A stretch of 64,000 nt of DNA from Arthrobacter rhizosphaerae. GTDB taxonomy: Bacteria > Actinomycetota > Actinomycetes > Actinomycetales > Micrococcaceae. Position 1 is the first letter of the stretch. Every line of letters starts with the position of its first letter. Below the pieces are notes generated by a model. That model worked only from the letters and a program-made list of their open reading frames with translations. It had not been told where the DNA came from and searched no databases. Below are positions 8,667 to 18,083 of this stretch, in pieces. Both the position numbers and the translations under genes were made by a program. Where the stretch lies: positions 62,001-126,000 of the forward strand of contig NZ_JALLAN010000015.1 of NCBI RefSeq assembly GCF_023062595.1. The letters are read 5' to 3'.

Positions 8667-10043
8667 TCAGTTCGCCGTGAAGCTGCCCAGAAGGCTGTCA
8701 ACGCGGTAGGTGATGTCTCCGTCTTGGGCGAGGGATGGATCTATGAGTGCCAGCAGATTGGCGGTCCGTTCCCTGCCCTCGAGGGCCAAGGCGTCCAGTA
8801 TCTGTTCCCGCAGCGGGTCCTGAAATGAACTGCTGGCAGAGACGAAGTCGATCCAGGCAGCAAGCATGGATGCTGCGGCCAGACCCGACCGGCCGGCCCG
8901 GCGTTCTGCGGTAAGGACTGGAACTGCCCGCATGCGCAGCTTGGTAGTTCCGTCTGCGGAGATCTGTTCAAGGAAATGAGCGATGCGCGGGTTGGTGAAT
9001 CTGTTCAGGAGCATTGCACGGTAGGAGGGGATATCAAGCTCCGATGTAGTCAGGTGCCGCTGGGCTTCGTTCCAGAACGCTTCGACGGCGTCACGGCACC
9101 GGGCATCGGCCAAGGCATCCGAGACCGTTGAATGCCCACGGAGGCTACCTGCATAGGCGAGCATTGAGTGTGCGCCGTTGAGGAGCCACAGCTTACGGTT
9201 TTCGAAGGGCTCAATGTCGTCAACAAACTGGGCTCCGGCGTCTTCCCAAGCGGGCCGCCCGGCGGGAAAATCTCCGGCCATGATCCAGTTGGCAAATGGT
9301 TCGGCAACTGCCACGGCACGGTCGCGGTAACCGCACCGGGCCTCGACCTCGGCGATGTCATCGTCGGTGGTGCGGGGCGTTATGCGGTCAACGGAGGTAT
9401 TCACGAAACTGACGTTCTCCCGGATCCAATTCGTGAGGGAGGCCGCCTCACCACTGGTACGGTCCCGAGCTTCTGCAATCCGCAGGACGGCAGCCTGCGC
9501 AACATCACCGTTGCTGGCCACGTTGTCGCAGCTGACAACGGCAAGCGGCCCAGCAGCTCGGGCGCGCCGTGCCGCGAGGCCTCCTACAAGACGGGCAAGC
9601 GGCGAGTCCGGGCCATCAGCTTGGTAAGCGGCCTCGGTGATTGTCAGTGTCACCACTGAGGTGGTGGTCGCAGCCAGCAGCTCGTCCAGCAGGTGTGTCT
9701 TTGCTCCGCTATGGGCTTCCGCTATGGACTGGACTGTCTCGAAATGGTCCCCGTCAGGGCCTCGAACAATGAGGGTGAACAGGCCGTCTTGGGCCGCCAG
9801 CGTTTCGGCAGCCTCGGGTTGCCGTCCTGTGAAGGCGGCTATGCCCCACCTGGCAGCATCGGGTGAGTGCTGGGTGAACCAGGCCTGGTGCGAACGATGA
9901 AAGGCGCCCAGGCCGAGGTGGACGATACGCACGGGAGGGGCTGCCTTGCCTTCGCGGGTCAACAGGGGCAGCAGGCCCTGACTTTTTGAGGCGGATACGC
10001 CGGTTTGGACATCCCGGGATTCGGAGTTGGCGGGAGCGGTCAC
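8667..10043 (-). CDS. uxuB: Fructuronate reductase / mannitol dehydrogenase family
   Basis: A 458-residue polyol-dehydrogenase-family protein. The N-terminal nucleotide-binding segment VRIVHLGLGAFHRSHQAW and the KLWLLNGAHSMLAY motif carrying the catalytic Lys, Asn and His are visible. Between uxaC and manD it should reduce D-fructuronate to D-mannonate with NADH. The start is a GTG overlapping the uxaC stop (GTGA). The 50 nt between it and manD hold only the manD ribosome binding site. Confidence 0.9.
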   Translation of the reverse strand: MTAPANSESRDVQTGVSASKSQGLLPLLTREGKAAPPVRIVHLGLGAFHRSHQAWFTQHSPDAARWGIAAFTGRQPEAAETLAAQDGLFTLIVRGPDGDHFETVQSIAEAHSGAKTHLLDELLAATTTSVVTLTITEAAYQADGPDSPLARLVGGLAARRARAAGPLAVVSCDNVASNGDVAQAAVLRIAEARDRTSGEAASLTNWIRENVSFVNTSVDRITPRTTDDDIAEVEARCGYRDRAVAVAEPFANWIMAGDFPAGRPAWEDAGAQFVDDIEPFENRKLWLLNGAHSMLAYAGSLRGHSTVSDALADARCRDAVEAFWNEAQRHLTTSELDIPSYRAMLLNRFTNPRIAHFLEQISADGTTKLRMRAVPVLTAERRAGRSGLAAASMLAAWIDFVSASSSFQDPLREQILDALALEGRERTANLLALIDPSLAQDGDITYRVDSLLGSFTAN

Positions 10044-11455
10044 AGCTTGAACACCCTTCGCGGGGCGGCGTCGACGATGTCGAGGATGAGTTCGTGTGCA
10101 CGGTCCTCGGTGATGCGGTGCTCTGTCACCAGCCGTGCCAGGAATGCGGATTCGATGCGCCGTGACGTGTCGTGGCGGGCGGGGATGGAACAGAACGCGC
10201 GGGTGTCGTCAATGAATCCGGAGGTTCGCGAGAACCCGGCAGTTTCCGTAACGGCGGAGCGGAAACGAAGCATGGCATCGGGTGCGTCCAGGAACCACCA
10301 AGGGGCCCCGACGAAGACAGAAGGGTAGAACCCGGCCAACGGTGCCAGCTCACGGGAGAAGACCGTTTCGTCGAGGGTAAAGAGCACCAGGTGAAAGTCT
10401 TTCGCTGTGCCGAAGTCCTGCAAGACAGGTCGAATGCTTTCCGTGTAGTCGATCGCAAAGGGAATGTCGTGCCCCGTATCGGGCCCAAACCGTTTGAAAG
10501 TGGGATCGTGGTGGTTGCGGTAGGAGCCGGGATGTATGGTCATGACCAGCCCGTCCTCTACCGACATGCGTGCCATCTGATAAAGCATGTGCGCCTCGAA
10601 GGCATCTTGCTCAGCTGGCGTCGATTCACCCTTCAGGGCTGCGCTGAAGAGGCGGGCGGCCTCGGCCTTGTCCAGCTGGAGGGTGCGTGGGGTGCGAACG
10701 CCGTGGTCGGCGGAGACGGCGCCGTGCTCGATGAAGTACCTGCGCCGGTTTTCCAGTGCCAGGAGGTAGCCTTCGAAGCCTTCCACGCCGGCGGATGCCT
10801 CGGCCATCAGCCGCTCCACGCGCAGTTTCCAATCCGGGTTGGATGGTGTCAGGTATGCGTCGGGCCGGAAGGTTGGCAGGACACGTCCTGCGAAGCTGGG
10901 ATCCTCTGCCAAGCGGCGGTGCGCATCCAGGGAATCGAGCGGGTCATCGGTGGTGGCGAGCACCTCGATTCCAAACTCCTTGAACAGGTGGCGGGGCCGG
11001 AAACCGGGTTCGGACAGCTTTGCGGCGAGGGCGTCGTAGACGGCGTCTGCTCCGCCATGGGGGAGACTGTCCACCAGCGAGGAAGGCAGTCCGAAGACAT
11101 GTTCAAACTCACTGCGGAGCCAATATCCGGATGCTGTGCCATCAAAGAGAGGCCAAGCACCGGCGAAACGGCGCCAAGCGGCCCGGGAATCGACAGGGCC
11201 TCCGCCGGCTCCCACCTCGCTGAGCGGGATGCCGGCGGCATGGAGAAGCCGGGTCACGTAGTGGTCCGGAGCGATGAGTAGCGCCGTGGGATCCTCGAAC
11301 GCAGTGTCGTCCGCAATCATTTCCGCCGGCACGTGACCGTGAGGAGAAATAATGGGCAGCTCCTGCACCGCAGCCAGGAGGTCACGGGCGATAACCCGGG
11401 TACCAGGGTCGGCAGGCAGCAGACGCTCTGGATGGGCAGCTAGGGACTTTGTCAT
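10040..11455 (-). CDS. uxaC: Glucuronate isomerase
   Basis: A 471-residue UxaC, the usual length, interconverting D-glucuronate and D-fructuronate. The N-terminal ISPHGHVP, the LFKEFGIEVLATTDDP stretch and the C-terminal LVTEHRITEDRAHEL end match the family. The frame continues 75 codons upstream into the ATPase gene region, but homology begins at the ATG ending at 11455, which I use. It follows the importer ATPase gene by about 60 nt and is coupled to uxuB by a GTGA overlap. This is the first catabolic enzyme after the transporter genes. Confidence 0.93.
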   Translation of the reverse strand: MTKSLAAHPERLLPADPGTRVIARDLLAAVQELPIISPHGHVPAEMIADDTAFEDPTALLIAPDHYVTRLLHAAGIPLSEVGAGGGPVDSRAAWRRFAGAWPLFDGTASGYWLRSEFEHVFGLPSSLVDSLPHGGADAVYDALAAKLSEPGFRPRHLFKEFGIEVLATTDDPLDSLDAHRRLAEDPSFAGRVLPTFRPDAYLTPSNPDWKLRVERLMAEASAGVEGFEGYLLALENRRRYFIEHGAVSADHGVRTPRTLQLDKAEAARLFSAALKGESTPAEQDAFEAHMLYQMARMSVEDGLVMTIHPGSYRNHHDPTFKRFGPDTGHDIPFAIDYTESIRPVLQDFGTAKDFHLVLFTLDETVFSRELAPLAGFYPSVFVGAPWWFLDAPDAMLRFRSAVTETAGFSRTSGFIDDTRAFCSIPARHDTSRRIESAFLARLVTEHRITEDRAHELILDIVDAAPRRVFKL

Positions 11456-11516
11456 GGTTTCCGTTTCTCGGGTTCTCCGGAAGTGGTTGCGGGCTGGCTT
11501 TAGTTGTTCCAAGGGG

Positions 11517-12368
11517 TTATGCCCCCACGGGTTCCGCCCATTTGGCCAAGAGTTCCTTACGTGCCTGCCTGCGGGTCGCCTGGCGGTCGGGGTCTGGGAC
11601 CGGGGAAGCGAGGAGGAGCCGTTGGGTGTAGGGGTGCTGCGGGTCGCGTGTAACCTGCTCGGTCGGGCCCTGTTCGACAATTGCGCCTTGGTACATCACA
11701 GCCACCCGGTGGCTGATATGGCGGACCACGTCCAGATCGTGCGAAATAAAAAGGTATGCGACGCCGGTGTCCTTCTGGATTTGAAGAAACAGATCAAGTA
11801 CACGTGCCTGAGTGGAAAGGTCCAGTGCTGAGACGGGCTCATCGCACACGATGAGCTTGGGGGAGAGGGCCAAAGCCCTCGCGATGGCAATGCGCTGGCG
11901 CTGACCGCCGGAGAACTCCCGTGGCAAACGGTGGATGGCATCTGACGGGAGGGCCACCTGGTCCAGAAGTTCTTTTACCCTGGCGTGGGCATCAGACGGG
12001 CTCTGGCCCTGGACGGTGAGCGGTTCAGCAAGAATGGCCCCGATTTCCATCGCAGGATTCAGCGAGGTGTACGGGTCCTGGAACACCACTTGGATATCCC
12101 TGGAAAGGGCGCGCCGGTCTTTGCGGGAAGCGTGGCTGATGTCCCGGTTCTCAAACAGGATTCTGCCTTCAGTGACCGGGGCAAGGCCAAGCACCGCTCG
12201 GCCCAGGGTCGTCTTGCCTGAGCCAGATTCGCCGACGAGGCCAAGCGTCTGGCCAGGGTTGACGTCGATGCTGACCCCCTTCAAAACCCGGAAAGGGGCT
12301 GCCCGGAATCCCTTGCCGGGGTATTCCACCACAAGATTGTCGACGTTCAGCAAGCTACTGGAAGTCAT
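11517..12368 (-). CDS. Peptide/glucuronide-type ABC transporter ATPase (OppF/DppF family)
   Basis: A 283-residue ABC ATPase. Walker A GESGSGKTT, the signature FSGGQRQR, Walker B LIVCDEP, the His-switch ISHDLD and the C-terminal HPYTQRLL segment, typical of Opp/Dpp ATPases, are all visible. It is one of two ATPase halves energising the importer. The ATG overlaps the stop of the fused permease-ATPase gene by 4 nt. Its linkage to uxaC, uxuB, manD and uidA suggests that the transporter carries glucuronides or uronic-acid oligosaccharides rather than peptides. Confidence 0.9.
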   Translation of the reverse strand: MTSSSLLNVDNLVVEYPGKGFRAAPFRVLKGVSIDVNPGQTLGLVGESGSGKTTLGRAVLGLAPVTEGRILFENRDISHASRKDRRALSRDIQVVFQDPYTSLNPAMEIGAILAEPLTVQGQSPSDAHARVKELLDQVALPSDAIHRLPREFSGGQRQRIAIARALALSPKLIVCDEPVSALDLSTQARVLDLFLQIQKDTGVAYLFISHDLDVVRHISHRVAVMYQGAIVEQGPTEQVTRDPQHPYTQRLLLASPVPDPDRQATRRQARKELLAKWAEPVGA

Positions 12369-14281
12369 CGCAGTCCCTCCTTCTGGTCGCCACGGCCGCT
12401 GGCAGGTGCCGTCTGTGCGGTGAGCATGGTCATGGGTTCCTTGCCCTCCAGCATCGAGGCAAGGAGGGTACGGGTATACGGATGTTCGGGGGTACGGAGG
12501 ATTTCCCTGACCGTGCCTTCCTCCACCAGCCTGCCGTTCTGCATCACCACGACGCGGTCGCAGAGGTCGGCGACCACTCCGAAGTTGTGCGTGACGAGGA
12601 TGACGCCGATATTCAGACGGCTTTGCAGTTCACGCAGCAAGTCGAGGACCTCGGCCTGAACTGTCACGTCCAGTGCCGTGGTTGGTTCATCTGCAATGAT
12701 CAGGTCCGGTTCGCAGCTGATGGCCCCTGCTATCAGCACGCGCTGGGCCATGCCTCCGGAGATCTCGTGCGGATAAGCTGCAAAAGTACGTTCAGGATGC
12801 GGGATTCCGACGTCGGCGAGCAGCTTGAGAGCCCGTTCTTTAGCTTCGGCCTTCGAGATGCCCAGTACGCGGATCATCGGGGTAACCAGCTGGTAGCCGA
12901 CAGTAAAGGCGGGGTCTAGGTTGCTCATCGGCTCCTGCGGGATGTAGCTGATCCTCTTTCCCCGAAGGGATGCGAGCCGGCGCTGGTCGACAAGGTCGTC
13001 TGACGGCGCCACGGTGTAGGAGCCATCAAACTGGATGGATCCGGCCACGATGCGGGCCGATTCGGGCAGCAGCCCCAGGATGGAGAAGGCGGTCTGGGAC
13101 TTTCCGGAACCGGATTCACCCACAATTCCCAGGATTTCACCCCGGTCAACGTGGAATGAGACATCGTCCACCACCCGTTTGACGGTGCCGTCCGGCTGGG
13201 GATAGCCAACGCCAAGATGGGACACCTTGATGAGGTGGTGTTCGGTTCCCTCCTCTACCTGCGGCGGCTCTTTTGATGCACGTGTCCGTGGTTTGGGTGC
13301 TGCATGATGCAGGTCGCCGACGCCCGACGTTGCTCCCATGGCTGCTGCGGTGTTGGCCGACTCGGCGTCGTCGAGGGCTTTGACCTCACGGACCTGGTCC
13401 GAGTCCTCCAAGGCGTCGCGGACCGCGTTACCGAGCAGAACGAGGGCCCCGATGGTCAGGCCGATGGCCAAAGCCGGCCAAAGCAGAAGCTGGGAGTTGA
13501 GGTAGACGTTTTTGAAGCCTTCATTCAGCATGACCCCCCATGTTGCCTTGGACGGGTCACCCAGCCCCAGGAATTCAAGACCGGACTGCACCGCGATGGC
13601 TATGCCGCATACCGCGGCTGTTTGGATGATGATGGGAGCGCGGACGACGGAGAAAACATGGCGTCCAATGATGGCGCTGTCCGAAAGCCCGGCAACCCTG
13701 GCGGCGTCCACGTAGAGCTCATTGCGTACGGACTGCACGGCGCTCCGCGTGAGCCGGAAGTAGCCGGGACTGATGAGGATGCCGAAGAATAGCATTGCTA
13801 TCCAGACCGAAGGCCCGAACGCAGCCCGAATGGCAAGCAGGACGATGAGCCCGGGCAGGCTCATGAGGATCGAGACCACCCAGTTGGACGTGGCGTCGAA
13901 GGCACCGCCGTAGTACCCGGCAATGAGGCCACTCGGCAGGCCTATAGCGATGGCCACCGCTGCACACAGCAGTGCCGAAAGAAGTGTCAGCTGGGCTCCA
14001 TAGAGCAACCGGCTCCACACGTCCCGGCCGGCACTGTCAGTGCCGAGGATGTTCGTGCTGTCAGGGCTGGCCAGGGTGTTGCTGATGTTCGCGAAGTTTT
14101 CGTCGAATGGTGCCAGAAGCGGTGCAAACACTGCCAGGAGCACCATCACGATCAGCACTGTCAATGCTATGAGGCCCATCGGGTTTTTGAGCAGCCGCCG
14201 GAAGGGGCTCGAGCGGACGACCGTCCCGGACTGACCGAAGCTGGCTGAGGATGGGGTTAAAGGAGCCATGGAGGAGCTCAT
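12365..14281 (-). CDS. Fused ABC permease and ATPase (DppC-DppD type)
   Basis: A 638-residue single-frame fusion. Residues ~30-295 are a DppC-type inner-membrane permease with several hydrophobic segments and the EAA-like loop (YVDAARVAGLSDSAIIGRH). Residues ~350-600 are an ABC ATPase: Walker A GESGSGKSQ around K394, signature ISGGMAQR, Walker B IIADEPTTALD. A ~50-residue Ala/Pro/charged linker joins them. The permease half pairs with the DppB-like permease and the ATPase half with the OppF-like ATPase. The start overlaps the dppB-like stop (ATGA). I see no frameshift or internal stop, so the fusion is genuine unless the sequence has an error near the linker. Confidence 0.9.
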   Translation of the reverse strand: MSSSMAPLTPSSASFGQSGTVVRSSPFRRLLKNPMGLIALTVLIVMVLLAVFAPLLAPFDENFANISNTLASPDSTNILGTDSAGRDVWSRLLYGAQLTLLSALLCAAVAIAIGLPSGLIAGYYGGAFDATSNWVVSILMSLPGLIVLLAIRAAFGPSVWIAMLFFGILISPGYFRLTRSAVQSVRNELYVDAARVAGLSDSAIIGRHVFSVVRAPIIIQTAAVCGIAIAVQSGLEFLGLGDPSKATWGVMLNEGFKNVYLNSQLLLWPALAIGLTIGALVLLGNAVRDALEDSDQVREVKALDDAESANTAAAMGATSGVGDLHHAAPKPRTRASKEPPQVEEGTEHHLIKVSHLGVGYPQPDGTVKRVVDDVSFHVDRGEILGIVGESGSGKSQTAFSILGLLPESARIVAGSIQFDGSYTVAPSDDLVDQRRLASLRGKRISYIPQEPMSNLDPAFTVGYQLVTPMIRVLGISKAEAKERALKLLADVGIPHPERTFAAYPHEISGGMAQRVLIAGAISCEPDLIIADEPTTALDVTVQAEVLDLLRELQSRLNIGVILVTHNFGVVADLCDRVVVMQNGRLVEEGTVREILRTPEHPYTRTLLASMLEGKEPMTMLTAQTAPASGRGDQKEGLR

Positions 14282-15219
14282 GAGACACGCACCTTGGGGT
14301 TGAGCCAGCCGTTGATGACGTCAACAACGAGGTTGACGACGATGACGACGGCGACCGTGTAAATCACCACGCCCATGACCACCGGAAGGTCGCCTTGGCT
14401 GGTAGAGGAAACAGCGAGGGGGCCGATGCCGGGCAGCGCGAAAATGGCTTCGATGATCACGACACCCCCGAGCATGCCAATCAGCTGCAGGCTCAGGACC
14501 GTAAGGCCCGCAGGGGCGGCGCTGCGGAGGACGTGTTTGAAGAGGATCTCGTTTTCACTGATTCCGCGGCTGCGGAGGGTGCGTACGTAGTCGCGTTCCA
14601 GCTGTTTGATAACTGCCGAGCGGATTTGCTGCGCACCGCCTGCCACGCCATTGAGGACCAGCGCAAGAACGGGCAAAGCCAGCGAAAGAATCCACGCGTC
14701 GACTCCGACGCCGGGTGCAATCGTGCTGGTGGCCGGAAACAGCTTGAGCTGAATGGCCAGAAGAGTGACAAGGACAATGCCTATGACGAAACCGGGGATC
14801 GAGTCCCCGATGATGGCGCTTACCTGGACAGCCCTGTCGATGGGTCCCCGTTTCACAGCCGCTGCCACTCCCAGCAGAGCCGCGAGGATGCCGATCAGCA
14901 GCATAGCGGTGACGACCATAACCATGGTTACGGGAATTCGACTTGAGAGGGCCTGTGCGACGGGCTCCGATGTGAACCAGGAGCGTCCGAGGTCGCCAGT
15001 TGCTGCGGAAGTGAGCCATGAAGCGAAGCGCGCAATCAGTGGCTGGTCGAGTCCCAGTTCAACCTCCTTGGCCGCCACCTGTTCCGGGCTGGCCTGGTCT
15101 CCCACGATGTTCCGGGCGATGCTGCCTCCGGCAAAGTAGAGAAGAAAGAAGGTCAGGGCTGACACAGTCAACAGGACGACTATGCCGCTGAAGAGACGTT
15201 TAAGGATGAAGGAGAACAT
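14278..15219 (-). CDS. ABC transporter permease (DppB type)
   Basis: A 313-residue inner-membrane permease. It starts MFSFILKRLFSGIVVLLTVS, the standard N-terminus of DppB/OppB proteins, has about six hydrophobic segments, and carries the EAA loop segment RDYVRTLRSRGISENEILFKH. I chose the ATG ending at 15219 because homology begins there and GGAG lies ~10 nt upstream. It forms the channel with the permease half of the following fusion protein. It lies between the binding-protein gene and the fusion gene. Confidence 0.9.
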   Translation of the reverse strand: MFSFILKRLFSGIVVLLTVSALTFFLLYFAGGSIARNIVGDQASPEQVAAKEVELGLDQPLIARFASWLTSAATGDLGRSWFTSEPVAQALSSRIPVTMVMVVTAMLLIGILAALLGVAAAVKRGPIDRAVQVSAIIGDSIPGFVIGIVLVTLLAIQLKLFPATSTIAPGVGVDAWILSLALPVLALVLNGVAGGAQQIRSAVIKQLERDYVRTLRSRGISENEILFKHVLRSAAPAGLTVLSLQLIGMLGGVVIIEAIFALPGIGPLAVSSTSQGDLPVVMGVVIYTVAVVIVVNLVVDVINGWLNPKVRVS

Positions 15220-15296
15220 ACGGGTGCTCCAGAGGGTGGATTCAGTGGCGGAGGTGGTGGAGAACCGGTTGCGGCCCTCCACCACCTGTGGGGCGC

Positions 15297-16823
15297 CTAG
15301 TTGGCGGGCGCGTAGTTGTAGATCGACGGCACGGCCTGCTGGACCTGTGGCGTGACCGTGATCTTCGAGTTGTGGTAGTACATCTGGTCCACCCGGAAGA
15401 GCGGCGCGAACCATGCGTTTTCCGTTACATAGCGGTTGACGTCCTTGGCCTTTTCGCCCGCTTCCGGCCCTGCGGTCTGCACGGCGTCGATCATCGCCTG
15501 CAGTTCGGGGTTTGTGTTCTTGAACGGGTTGTAAAGAGCCTTGGTGGAGATCATCTGGTTGATGGCTACCCAGGGCTCGCCCTGGAAAAGGTTGAACTGG
15601 ATGGCGGGGTACTTCTTGGCTGCAACGTCAGTGGCGAACGTGTTGGCAATAGGAGCCCCGACGTTCAGTGTGATGCCCACATCGGAAAGCTGCTGCTTGA
15701 GGATGGCCAAAAGTGTTGGCTCCTCGGCCGGAAGTGCAGGCAAATCAAGGGTCACGCCGCTGCTGTAGCCGGCTTCCTTGAGTAACGCTTTGGCCTTTTC
15801 GGGGTCATAGGAGTATTTGTCCTCCAGGTCCTCCACCCATGCGCCACTCTCTTTACCGAACACCTGGCTTGTAGGCGTGCCCCGGCCGAGTCGCACCTGA
15901 TCGAGGATCGTTTTCCGGTCGAATGCGTGGTTGATGGCCTGGCGGACACGGACATCCCCGAGGGCTTTGTTCACTTCGCCATTTCGGTCCATCAGCAGCA
16001 GACCTGTCCAGTCCACCTGGTTTGTCACCAGCTTCATTCCTGCCCCCTCGGCCTGCTTGCCGGTCTTCGGGTCAAGGAGCGCAGCGTCCACCTGACCCGA
16101 GACGAGGGCGTTGGTACGGGCAGTCGAATCCTGCAGCGTCTTCAATGTCACTTTGGAAAACTTCTGAAGGTCCTTGTTCCAGTAGCCCTCCCGGGCTGTG
16201 AATACCAGCTGGGAACCTGCAACGGAAGAGGCCTTGTCCAAGACGTATGGGCCACTGCCGACAGGCACGGTCTTAATTCCTTCAGAGCCCAAGGCTTTAG
16301 GGCTGCCCATCAAACCCGCAGCCTGGCTGAGGTAGAACTCCAGGGAGGGGTCCGGTGCGCTCAGATCAAGTTCCACAGTGTCCGCGTCCACGGCCTTCAC
16401 CTCCTCAACTACTGCGAGCTGGTTCAGCTGAGGACCGTTGGCCTTGCGGAAATTGTCGAGATTGGCTTTCGCGGCGGCCGCGTCAAACTTTTCACCGTCG
16501 CTGAAGGTGACGTCCGTCCGAAGATCCAACGTCAGCACGGTGTTGTCTTGGTTGTACTGCCACTTGGTGGCAAGCATGGGGCTGAGTTTGCCGTCAGGTT
16601 CACGAAGCAGCAGTGAGTCGTAAGCCACCTGATAAGGCTGCAACCCGTGACCGACGTGGGCCTGGGAAGAGTCCCATGATCGCGGTTCCCCGAAAATACC
16701 GAGAGTTAGAGGCTGGGGACCGGCATTGCCGCCCGAAGTTGTTCCGCCTCCACCAGAGGCGCAGCCTGTGAGTGCTACGGAAGCTGCTGCGGCCAGCCCC
16801 AGTGCTTTTGTACTCAACTTCAT
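15297..16823 (-). CDS. Family 5 extracellular solute-binding lipoprotein
   Basis: A 508-residue lipoprotein. The signal peptide MKLSTKALGLAAAASVALTG is followed by the lipobox cysteine C21 and a Gly/Ser-rich linker. The body has the family 5 (oligopeptide/dipeptide-binding) pattern, e.g. DVTFSDGEKFDAAAAKANLD and VRQAINHAFDRKTIL. Family 5 proteins also bind oligosaccharides and other solutes. It is the first gene of the importer-to-uidA run, so a glucuronide ligand is likely. An AGGAG site precedes the ATG. Operator-like repeats lie just upstream (see the separate entry). Confidence 0.9.
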   Translation of the reverse strand: MKLSTKALGLAAAASVALTGCASGGGGTTSGGNAGPQPLTLGIFGEPRSWDSSQAHVGHGLQPYQVAYDSLLLREPDGKLSPMLATKWQYNQDNTVLTLDLRTDVTFSDGEKFDAAAAKANLDNFRKANGPQLNQLAVVEEVKAVDADTVELDLSAPDPSLEFYLSQAAGLMGSPKALGSEGIKTVPVGSGPYVLDKASSVAGSQLVFTAREGYWNKDLQKFSKVTLKTLQDSTARTNALVSGQVDAALLDPKTGKQAEGAGMKLVTNQVDWTGLLLMDRNGEVNKALGDVRVRQAINHAFDRKTILDQVRLGRGTPTSQVFGKESGAWVEDLEDKYSYDPEKAKALLKEAGYSSGVTLDLPALPAEEPTLLAILKQQLSDVGITLNVGAPIANTFATDVAAKKYPAIQFNLFQGEPWVAINQMISTKALYNPFKNTNPELQAMIDAVQTAGPEAGEKAKDVNRYVTENAWFAPLFRVDQMYYHNSKITVTPQVQQAVPSIYNYAPAN

Positions 16824-16886
16824 TGTTCAGACTCCTTGTGTCAGCAGGGCAGGGCCTTCACTTACTGTGAGCGGGACCACAAACCG

Positions 16887-16950
16887 AGTTGTCCTCAACT
16901 TTAGAATCGCACTGCAACTTCAGCAATAGAGTTGCCAAAAGTTGCCAAAA
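16887..16950. promoter_or_regulatory. Operator-like repeats upstream of the glucuronide operon
   Basis: Between the lacI-type gene and the binding-protein gene are several copies of an AGTTG/CAACT half-site. AGTTG-TCCT-CAACT (16887-16900) is a perfect inverted repeat. GCAACT (16914-16919) and AGTTGC (16930-16935) form a second, separated by 10 nt. GTTGCCAAAA is then repeated exactly twice in tandem (16931-16950). They sit 64-127 nt upstream of the binding-protein ATG, where a repressor of that operon would bind. The adjacent LacI-type protein is the obvious candidate. No binding evidence can be read from sequence alone. Confidence 0.5.
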
Positions 16951-16991
16951 AGGTGGTTGCGTAACGCAGCGGCGCTTGTCAACGGGCTCGT

Positions 16992-18017
16992 TCAATCGGG
17001 ATTTCGAGGTGCCGGCCCCGTTGAGTTTCTTACTTTCAGATACGTGGGAATGACTGCCAGTTTTCTGGCTGCGTCGCCTGGCTTCGCATCAAGCTGCGCC
17101 ATAAGCATCGAGACCGCCACCCTGCCGACACGTTCGATAGGGGAGGCGATAGTTGTCAGGGGCGGGTTGCAAAAATCTGCACCAAAGATGTCGTCACACC
17201 CAACAACGCTAATGTCCTCAGGCACCCTGACTCCTCGTGCCTTGAAGCGCTGCAGCATGCCGATGGCAATCAGGTCGTTGAACGCCACAAGCGCGGTGGC
17301 GCCGGTACCGATCGCTGCGTCGCCTGCGGCTGCTCCTGACGAGGTGTTGGGGAGGTACGGCCCAATTTTACGGACCGTGATGTCGCGTTTTGATGCCGCC
17401 GCTTCAATGGCGTGCCAGCGTCGGTGGTTCGACCATGAACCTGTGGGACCACTGACATATGTTATTGATTTATGGCCCAACGAGGCCAGGTGGTCCACTG
17501 CCTGAACCATGACCTCAGGGGTGTCCAACAGCACTGTGGGCGCGTCTGCGGCGGGCCGGTTTATTGTCACCAACGGCTGACGACGCGCCTCTTCCGCCAG
17601 CTGCTGGTCCGTTAGCCGGGAAGCGGCCAGGATAAGGCCGTCCGCTGTCCGCCGCAATTGCCGCAGGGTCTGGAGCTCGATCTCCGCTGACTCCTCGGTA
17701 TCTATGAGCAACAGAGTGAAGCCGCGCGCCCGCAACTCAAGTTGAGTTCCCCGGATAATGTCGAAATAGAAGGGGTTCGTGACATCCGGTACAAGTAATG
17801 CAACCGAGCCCGTGCGGCCGGTGGTCAAACTTTGGGCTTGCGTGCTGGCGACGTACCCGAGTTCGGCAGCAATGACGGCTATCTTGCTCCTTGTTCGTTC
17901 ATTGACGCGGCCAGGCTTTGATAACGCACGGGACACCGTTGACGGAGCTACGCCTGCCCGTTCGGCGATATCGTAGATAGTCGGTGCTTTGCCTGAAAAG
18001 CCCTCGCTGTTGATCAC
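16992..18017 (-). CDS. LacI-family transcriptional regulator, probably of the glucuronide operon
   Basis: A LacI-type repressor. The N-terminal helix-turn-helix reads TIYDIAERAGVAPSTVSRAL, followed by the hinge and a periplasmic-binding-like sensor domain (VALLVPDVTNPFYF, VVGCDDIFGADFCNPPLTTI). It reads into the glucuronide operon on the same strand, 168 nt upstream. The start is uncertain: I use the GTG ending at 18017, 12 residues before the conserved N-terminus; a TTG ending at 18053 gives 353 residues. Neither has a clear Shine-Dalgarno sequence. The ligand is probably a glucuronide or uronate (inference from position). Confidence 0.85.
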   Translation of the reverse strand: MINSEGFSGKAPTIYDIAERAGVAPSTVSRALSKPGRVNERTRSKIAVIAAELGYVASTQAQSLTTGRTGSVALLVPDVTNPFYFDIIRGTQLELRARGFTLLLIDTEESAEIELQTLRQLRRTADGLILAASRLTDQQLAEEARRQPLVTINRPAADAPTVLLDTPEVMVQAVDHLASLGHKSITYVSGPTGSWSNHRRWHAIEAAASKRDITVRKIGPYLPNTSSGAAAGDAAIGTGATALVAFNDLIAIGMLQRFKARGVRVPEDISVVGCDDIFGADFCNPPLTTIASPIERVGRVAVSMLMAQLDAKPGDAARKLAVIPTYLKVRNSTGPAPRNPD

Positions 18018-18083
18018 AAGAAGATTAAAGCAATGTGGCAAGCGTAATGGCAACCGGTAGCCAAGAACCGGGAACTATGAGCC

